Positions 5,094-8,164 of a stretch of DNA of 8,164 bases are shown piece by piece. The position numbers and the translations under genes were made by a program. Source of the stretch: an uncultured Clostridia bacterium (GTDB taxonomy: Bacteria > Bacillota > Clostridia > Oscillospirales > Ruminococcaceae); contig CAMYUO010000059.1 of NCBI GenBank assembly GCA_947302065.1, positions 1-8,164 of the forward strand, given 5' to 3'. How positions within the stretch are numbered: position 1 is the first letter of the stretch; every line of letters begins with the position of its first letter. The notes under the pieces were generated by a model. It searched no databases, was not told the DNA's origin, and was given only the letters and a program-made list of their open reading frames with translations.

Positions 5094-6389
5094 TCATATC
5101 GGGATTATTGCTTGTGCGGTGAAGGTCGGTGCGCCGTCTTTAAGCTCACTTGACAGTTTCAGCTCGCCGCCGTATTTTTCAACGCAGCGTGAGATGTTCC
5201 TTATGCCGAATCCGTGGTTGAGTTTATCGGATTTGGTGGTCAGCGGTCTGCCGCCCGACATCTCAACGACTCTGGCAGACGAGTTCTCACATATCATAAA
5301 CAGGAAATGCTCGCTGCGGCGGAATGTCAAGGAAATAAATCTATCTGCGACATCGACGAGGTCGCACGCCTCGAGCGCATTGTCGAGCAGATTGGAAACG
5401 AGCGTACAGCTGTCGACGGCGGAAATATCAAGTCCGCTGATAGTGCCCTCCCATTCAAAATGCACGCCTGCTTTTTTGGCGATGGCGGCTTTTTCGTTGA
5501 CGATAGCGTCGATGATGCCGCTGCCTGTATGGATGAGCCGTGTGGCGTCCTTGACAGCATCGGATATTTCACCGACGTAGTTTTCAAGCTCGTCGTATTT
5601 GCGCTGTGCGGCAAGCTCACGGATACAGATGAGGTGATTTTTCATATCGTGGCGGATACGTCTTATCTCGGTATCCGAGGTCTGTTTCATCTCGTAGTAA
5701 TCCTTCTGGGAGTTGAGATAGCTTTCGTTCATACTGCTCAGGGTGCTGAAATATCGGCTCTCGGTGAGCTTGACGGTCATAACGACGGCGATGCAAATAA
5801 ATGCGAGCGAGAGCATTGAAAACAACAATGCGTTGCGTAAATCGGTGCCCGAAAGGGCGGAGACGGTATCGCCGAATGCGATGACATAGAGATGGACTGT
5901 AAAGAATGACAGAAGCCCGATGAACAGCGTATTCCAGACGGTCATCGGCTCTGTCATTGCGCTTTTGCCTATCTTGCCGAACAGCACGGCGAGCAGCAGC
6001 GTTGAGAACTCGCCAATGACAGATGACAGATAAAACAGCGTTTCCGAGTGGAGATTTTTCGCCGCATAGACAATTGCAAGATTTATCGGCGTGCGCACGA
6101 GCAGGTTGGTATAGTTGATGAAAACGCAGGCTGACAGAGCGGCGACGAGGCTTTTGAAAGAGCGGTCGGTGGTGAGCAGCCAAACGATCGGAAGATATAT
6201 GACTACACACATATCTAAAACGATGCTGGTGGATATGAACGAATAGCCGAGCATTATCGCTCCGCCTGCGGCACTTGCGGGCAGGCTGCTTCGCATCTTC
6301 CAGCGAAAGACACGGCGCATGAAAAAGCAGGCGCTGAACACGCCGACAAAGCCCATGATGAAAAACAGCAGATGCATGAGTATATCCAT
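5094..6389 (-). CDS. AgrC-like sensor histidine kinase (GHKL ATPase, HPK10-type)
   Basis: Membrane sensor kinase of 431 residues. Residues 1-207 form about six or seven membrane segments with little extracellular sequence, as in AgrC-type peptide receptors. A linker with coiled-coil character (about 210-240) leads to the phosphoacceptor motif RRIRHDMKNHL, with His247. The ATP-binding part has the N-box SNLLDNALEAC (Asn333, Asn337) and the glycine motif HGFGIRNIS (392-400), typical of HATPase_c_5/GHKL kinases. The ATG at 6389 has AGGAGA at 6396-6401, which overlaps the stop codon of the response-regulator gene. The two genes are only ten bases apart, which indicates coupled translation. It should autophosphorylate His247 in response to a signal, probably a peptide, and pass phosphate to the adjacent LytTR regulator. 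No agrB or agrD gene is visible, so the ligand is unknown. Confidence 0.95.
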   Translation of the reverse strand: MDILMHLLFFIMGFVGVFSACFFMRRVFRWKMRSSLPASAAGGAIMLGYSFISTSIVLDMCVVIYLPIVWLLTTDRSFKSLVAALSACVFINYTNLLVRTPINLAIVYAAKNLHSETLFYLSSVIGEFSTLLLAVLFGKIGKSAMTEPMTVWNTLFIGLLSFFTVHLYVIAFGDTVSALSGTDLRNALLFSMLSLAFICIAVVMTVKLTESRYFSTLSSMNESYLNSQKDYYEMKQTSDTEIRRIRHDMKNHLICIRELAAQRKYDELENYVGEISDAVKDATRLIHTGSGIIDAIVNEKAAIAKKAGVHFEWEGTISGLDISAVDSCTLVSNLLDNALEACDLVDVADRFISLTFRRSEHFLFMICENSSARVVEMSGGRPLTTKSDKLNHGFGIRNISRCVEKYGGELKLSSELKDGAPTFTAQAIIPI

Positions 6390-6399
6390 TTATGCTCTC

Positions 6400-7110
6400 C
6401 TATCTTGCGCTGTTGCGGACAAATTCGAACATTCTGTCCTTGAACTGCGCAGCGCAGCCCTTGCTTATCGGGACAGTGACATCGCCTGCAAGCAGTATCT
6501 CCTTGGCGGTGTACTTTTTGACGTGGCGCACATTGACGATGATGCAGCGGTGGACTTTTACAAAATCTGACGAGGCTTTTTCGAGCGTTTCGAGCGCCTC
6601 TGTGAGTTTCATTCTGGCGCAGAGCGTTTCGCCGTCTGCGAGGTTGAAATTTACGCTGTTGTTATCAGCCTCGGCATAGATTATCTTATCGGGAGCAACA
6701 ACGAACTCCTCGCCTTTTTGCTTTATGACGACATTCGTGACGGCTTTCATCTCACGCTTTATCGCATCGAGCGCCTGCACGAGCTTATTATCCGAGCAGT
6801 CCTTTGGCAGAAAGCGCAGGGCATCGACCTCGTAGCCTTCCATTGCAAGCTCGGTATGGCTGGTGAGAAAGACTATCGAAAGCTCGCCGCCGAGCTCACG
6901 CAGCTTTCGTGCGGCGTCAAGGCCGTTGAGACCGGGCATTTCGATATCGAGAAAAACGGCGTCGAAATGTCTGCCCGAGGACATCTCACGGACAAGCTCG
7001 CTGCCGCTGAGGAAAACGCTTATCAGCAGTTCGCCCGAGCCGAGCGTTTCAAGCCTTTTTGACAGGCTCTGGGCAAATATCTTTTCGTCGTCGCAGACGG
7101 CTATTCTCAT
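6400..7110 (-). CDS. LytTR-family response regulator (AgrA-like)
   Basis: Cytoplasmic transcription regulator of 236 residues, the usual AgrA/LytR length. The receiver domain (1-115) has the acidic pocket Asp7-Asp8, phosphoacceptor Asp55 in FLDIEMPG, Thr83-Ser84 in FLTSH and Lys103 in RFLPKD. The C-terminal LytTR DNA-binding domain (about 125-230) shows IIYAEADNNSVNF, MKLTEALETLE, FVKVHRCIIVNVRHVKK and VPISKG. Such regulators bind paired direct repeats upstream of target promoters; none was identified here with confidence. The ATG at 7110 is preferred because AAGGTG lies six bases before it and the protein then begins MRIAVCDDE, the typical start. An in-frame ATG at 7137 has no ribosome site. 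It is the first gene of a two-gene operon with the AgrC-like kinase and is phosphorylated by it, by inference from adjacency. Confidence 0.95.
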   Translation of the reverse strand: MRIAVCDDEKIFAQSLSKRLETLGSGELLISVFLSGSELVREMSSGRHFDAVFLDIEMPGLNGLDAARKLRELGGELSIVFLTSHTELAMEGYEVDALRFLPKDCSDNKLVQALDAIKREMKAVTNVVIKQKGEEFVVAPDKIIYAEADNNSVNFNLADGETLCARMKLTEALETLEKASSDFVKVHRCIIVNVRHVKKYTAKEILLAGDVTVPISKGCAAQFKDRMFEFVRNSAR

Positions 7111-7116
7111 ATATAA

Positions 7117-7122
7117 CACCTT
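7117..7122 (-). promoter_or_regulatory. Ribosome binding site fixing the response-regulator start
   Basis: On the minus strand AAGGTG lies six bases before the ATG at 7110. No comparable site precedes the alternative ATG at 7137, so the shorter protein is chosen. Confidence 0.7.
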
Positions 7123-7151
7123 CTCAAATATAGACATAAACAGTTATTCAG

Positions 7152-7169
7152 TGCACTCCTTCGGGTGCA
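7152..7169 (-). other. Hairpin in the presumed leader of the response-regulator operon
   Basis: TGCACTC (7152-7158) pairs with GGGTGCA (7163-7169) around CTTC, with one G-U pair. On the minus strand it lies about 40 bases before the regulator start and encloses an AAGGAG that has no start codon at proper distance. I cannot assign a function. It may be a leader structure or chance. Confidence 0.4.
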
Positions 7170-7195
7170 GACTGCATATAACATTCCATCAAGCC

Positions 7196-7227
7196 AAAAA
7201 GACCAAAGTTTTTGCTTTGGTCTTTAT
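7196..7227 (-). terminator. Bidirectional intrinsic terminator after the FtsX-type ABC genes
   Basis: AAAGACCAAAG (7198-7208) pairs perfectly with CTTTGGTCTTT (7215-7225) around a six-base loop. On the minus strand the stem is followed by TTTTT (7200-7196), fitting termination of the ABC ATPase transcript ending at 7238. The plus strand also has a T-rich side. It separates the ABC genes from the two-component operon on the same strand. Confidence 0.85.
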
Positions 7228-7237
7228 TATATCACAC

Positions 7238-7911
7238 TTAAACGACATCTTCAAGTCTGTGGTCGATAAGTTTTACTATGCGGTTTCCGTAGGCGGCGCA
7301 CTCGTCGGAGTGGGTCACCTGCAAAATGGTGATGCCCTTTTCTTCGTTGAGGCGTTTGAACAGCTTCATTATCTCCTCGCCCGATGCTCTGTCGAGGTTA
7401 CCTGTTGCCTCGTCGGCAAGCAGTATCTGCGGCTCGGTGAGCACTGCTCTTGCTATCGAACAGCGCTGCTGCTGACCGCCTGACAGCTGCGACGGGTAGT
7501 TTTTTCGCTTGCTTGTCAGACCTGTCAGTTCGAGCAGCGATTCAAGGCGGTCGAGATAATCCTTTGTTTTTCTGCCCGAAAGCTCTATCGGCAGAAGGAT
7601 ATTTTCCTCGACGGTGAGATTTGCAACGAGATTATAAAACTGGAACACATAGCTCATGCGGAAGGAGCGCAGCTCGGAGAGCTGTTTGTCGTCCATGCCT
7701 GTGATGCTCTGACCGCTGACACGGATATCGCCTGTGAAATCACGGTCAAGTCCGCCGATGAGATAAAGCAGGGTGGATTTTCCGCTGCCCGATGCGCCTG
7801 TGAGCGACACAAAGCTGCCTTTTTGAGGTCTGCGCCGTCAAAGATTAGGGCTTCGTTTTCGCCCGAGCCAAAATGCTTTTTGAGATTCTTTATTTCTATA
7901 ACGTTATTCAT
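7238..7911 (-). CDS. ABC transporter ATP-binding protein (MacB/LolD/BceA-like), frameshifted as written
   Basis: ATPase partner of the FtsX-type permease encoded just upstream. It reads in two frames. From the ATG at 7911 (GGAGGA at 7918-7923) come MNNVIEIKNLKKHFG and EALIFDGADLKK, then the frame becomes nonsense and stops at 7654. The following frame (to 7238) supplies FVSLTGASGSGKST (Walker A), YVFQFYNLVANLT (Q-loop), LSGGQQQRCSIARA (signature), ILLADEATGNLD (Walker B, with Ala where Pro is usual) and QVTHSDE (switch His). Adding one base at the A5 run (plus-strand T5, 7820-7824) restores DLKKGSFVSLTG and a 224-residue protein of normal family length. Hence there is one missing base: a sequencing error, a real mutation or, less likely, programmed -1 slippage. 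An ATG at 7932 is rejected because it overlaps the permease stop and has no ribosome site. Substrate unknown; peptides or antimicrobials are usual. Confidence 0.88.
7820..7824 (-). other. Site of the one-base frameshift in the ABC ATPase gene
   Basis: The minus strand reads GAC CTC AAA AAG GCA. Six A instead of five would give GAC CTC AAA AAA GGC AGC, encoding the expected DLKKGS. The same product results from a -1 slip on AAA AAG. A homopolymer at the exact break point favours an indel error or slippage mutation. Confidence 0.8.
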
Positions 7912-7917
7912 AAGTAT

Positions 7918-7923
7918 TCCTCC
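7918..7923 (-). promoter_or_regulatory. Ribosome binding site fixing the ABC ATPase start
   Basis: On the minus strand GGAGGA lies six bases before the ATG at 7911. It falls inside the longer candidate reading frame starting at 7932, which excludes that start. Confidence 0.75.
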
Positions 7924-7924
7924 G

Positions 7925-8164
7925 TTATTCATATTTCAGCTCTGCGGCTGTGTTCATTCTGCGAAGTGAAAGTATCGGCTTGACAGCTGCGACGAGCAGC
8001 ACGGCGATAAATGCGATGACAAACAGCGCTATCGCAGCGGCGTTGTATTTGATAATGATGCTCAGGCCTGTATTCTCAAGGGTCGTGTCGATCATCGTTG
8101 TGAGGAACAGACCGAGGAACACGGCGAGGACCGCGGCCGTCAGCAGGAAGGCCCCGGCGGCGTA
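7925..8164 (-). CDS. FtsX-type ABC transporter permease, C-terminal fragment (5' part outside window)
   Basis: Only the last 79 residues are present; the frame is open through the right edge. They contain two hydrophobic segments, YAAGAFLLTAAVLAVFLGLF (8164-8105) and AAAIALFVIAFIAVLLVAA, and the typical end of FtsX/MacB permeases, KPILSLRRMNTAAELKYE. The GTG at 8122 in this frame is not a likely start, because the coding sequence continues upstream of it. The ATPase gene starts 13 bases after the stop, with its ribosome site between, so they form one operon and one transporter. MacB/BceB-type permeases extrude or detach peptides, antibiotics or lipoproteins; which applies here is unknown. The part beyond about 8100 is markedly GC-rich compared with the rest of the gene. 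Confidence 0.85.
   Translation of the reverse strand, partial: YAAGAFLLTAAVLAVFLGLFLTTMIDTTLENTGLSIIIKYNAAAIALFVIAFIAVLLVAAVKPILSLRRMNTAAELKYE

Noticed and set aside
5214..5819. Long plus-strand open frame of 201 codons opposite the histidine kinase
   Set aside because: It is antisense to a kinase with all motifs intact, has no recognisable domain and no good ribosome site; it is a shadow of the codon bias of the kinase gene.
7171..7200. Definite promoter for the response-regulator operon
   Set aside because: On the minus strand TGTTATATG resembles an extended -10, but no matching -35 was found outside the terminator stem, so I do not call it.
6863..7483. Plus-strand open frame of 206 codons spanning the regulator start, terminator and ABC ATPase end
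   Set aside because: It crosses two well supported minus-strand genes and a strong terminator, and its product is Ser/Arg-rich without domain features.
7820..7828. Programmed -1 frameshifting as the main explanation of the ATPase break
   Set aside because: C AAA AAG is not the ideal A AAA AAG slippery site, I see no convincing stimulatory structure or upstream ribosome-like site, and this ATPase family is not known to use frameshifting; an indel is simpler.

Overview
The window (8,164 bases, moderate GC by eye) looks like a chromosomal stretch of an anaerobic gut-type Firmicute, most like Ruminococcus and relatives (Oscillospiraceae). The support is strong AGGAGG-type ribosome binding sites, Firmicute-type lipoprotein and AgrC/AgrA-like proteins, codon style, and an intergenic hairpin (3932-3968) that I recall as dispersed in such genomes. 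This placement rests on memory and style, not on a search.

Layout. (1) 1-2307, plus strand: end of a polar amino-acid ABC uptake operon, with permease (cut by the left edge), ATPase and substrate-binding lipoprotein, closed by a clear intrinsic terminator. (2) 2321-3927, plus strand: a short operon of a GNAT acetyltransferase and a MacroD-type macro-domain protein carrying an extra conserved C-terminal domain. (3) 3928-4218: a gene-free spacer with a series of strong hairpins. (4) 4219-4875, plus strand: a cytoplasmic von Willebrand A (vWA) protein with an intact metal site. (5) 4876-5093: a spacer made largely of degenerate 7-base repeats (GTNAGAN) in both orientations. (6) 5094-7110, minus strand: a LytTR response regulator followed by its AgrC-like histidine kinase. 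(7) 7196-7227: a bidirectional terminator. (8) 7238-8164, minus strand: the end of an FtsX-type ABC permease (cut by the right edge) and its ATPase, whose frame is broken by one missing base at an A5 run.

How the genes may work together. The first operon imports an amino acid: the lipoprotein captures it, and the permease and ATPase move it inwards. The GNAT, macro and vWA genes are co-directional and read like a small regulatory or stress module (ADP-ribose chemistry, acetylation and a metal-dependent adhesion scaffold), but the joint function is inference. The minus-strand ABC pair and the two-component pair are adjacent and co-directional, as in antimicrobial-peptide sensing and export loci, but a strong terminator separates them and no AgrB or AgrD peptide gene is visible.

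The least explained parts are the two spacers around the vWA gene, the macro C-terminal domain, the frameshift, and the abrupt GC-rich last ~60 bases, which may be an assembly or recombination edge. I see no rRNA, tRNA, CRISPR array, transposase or integrase.
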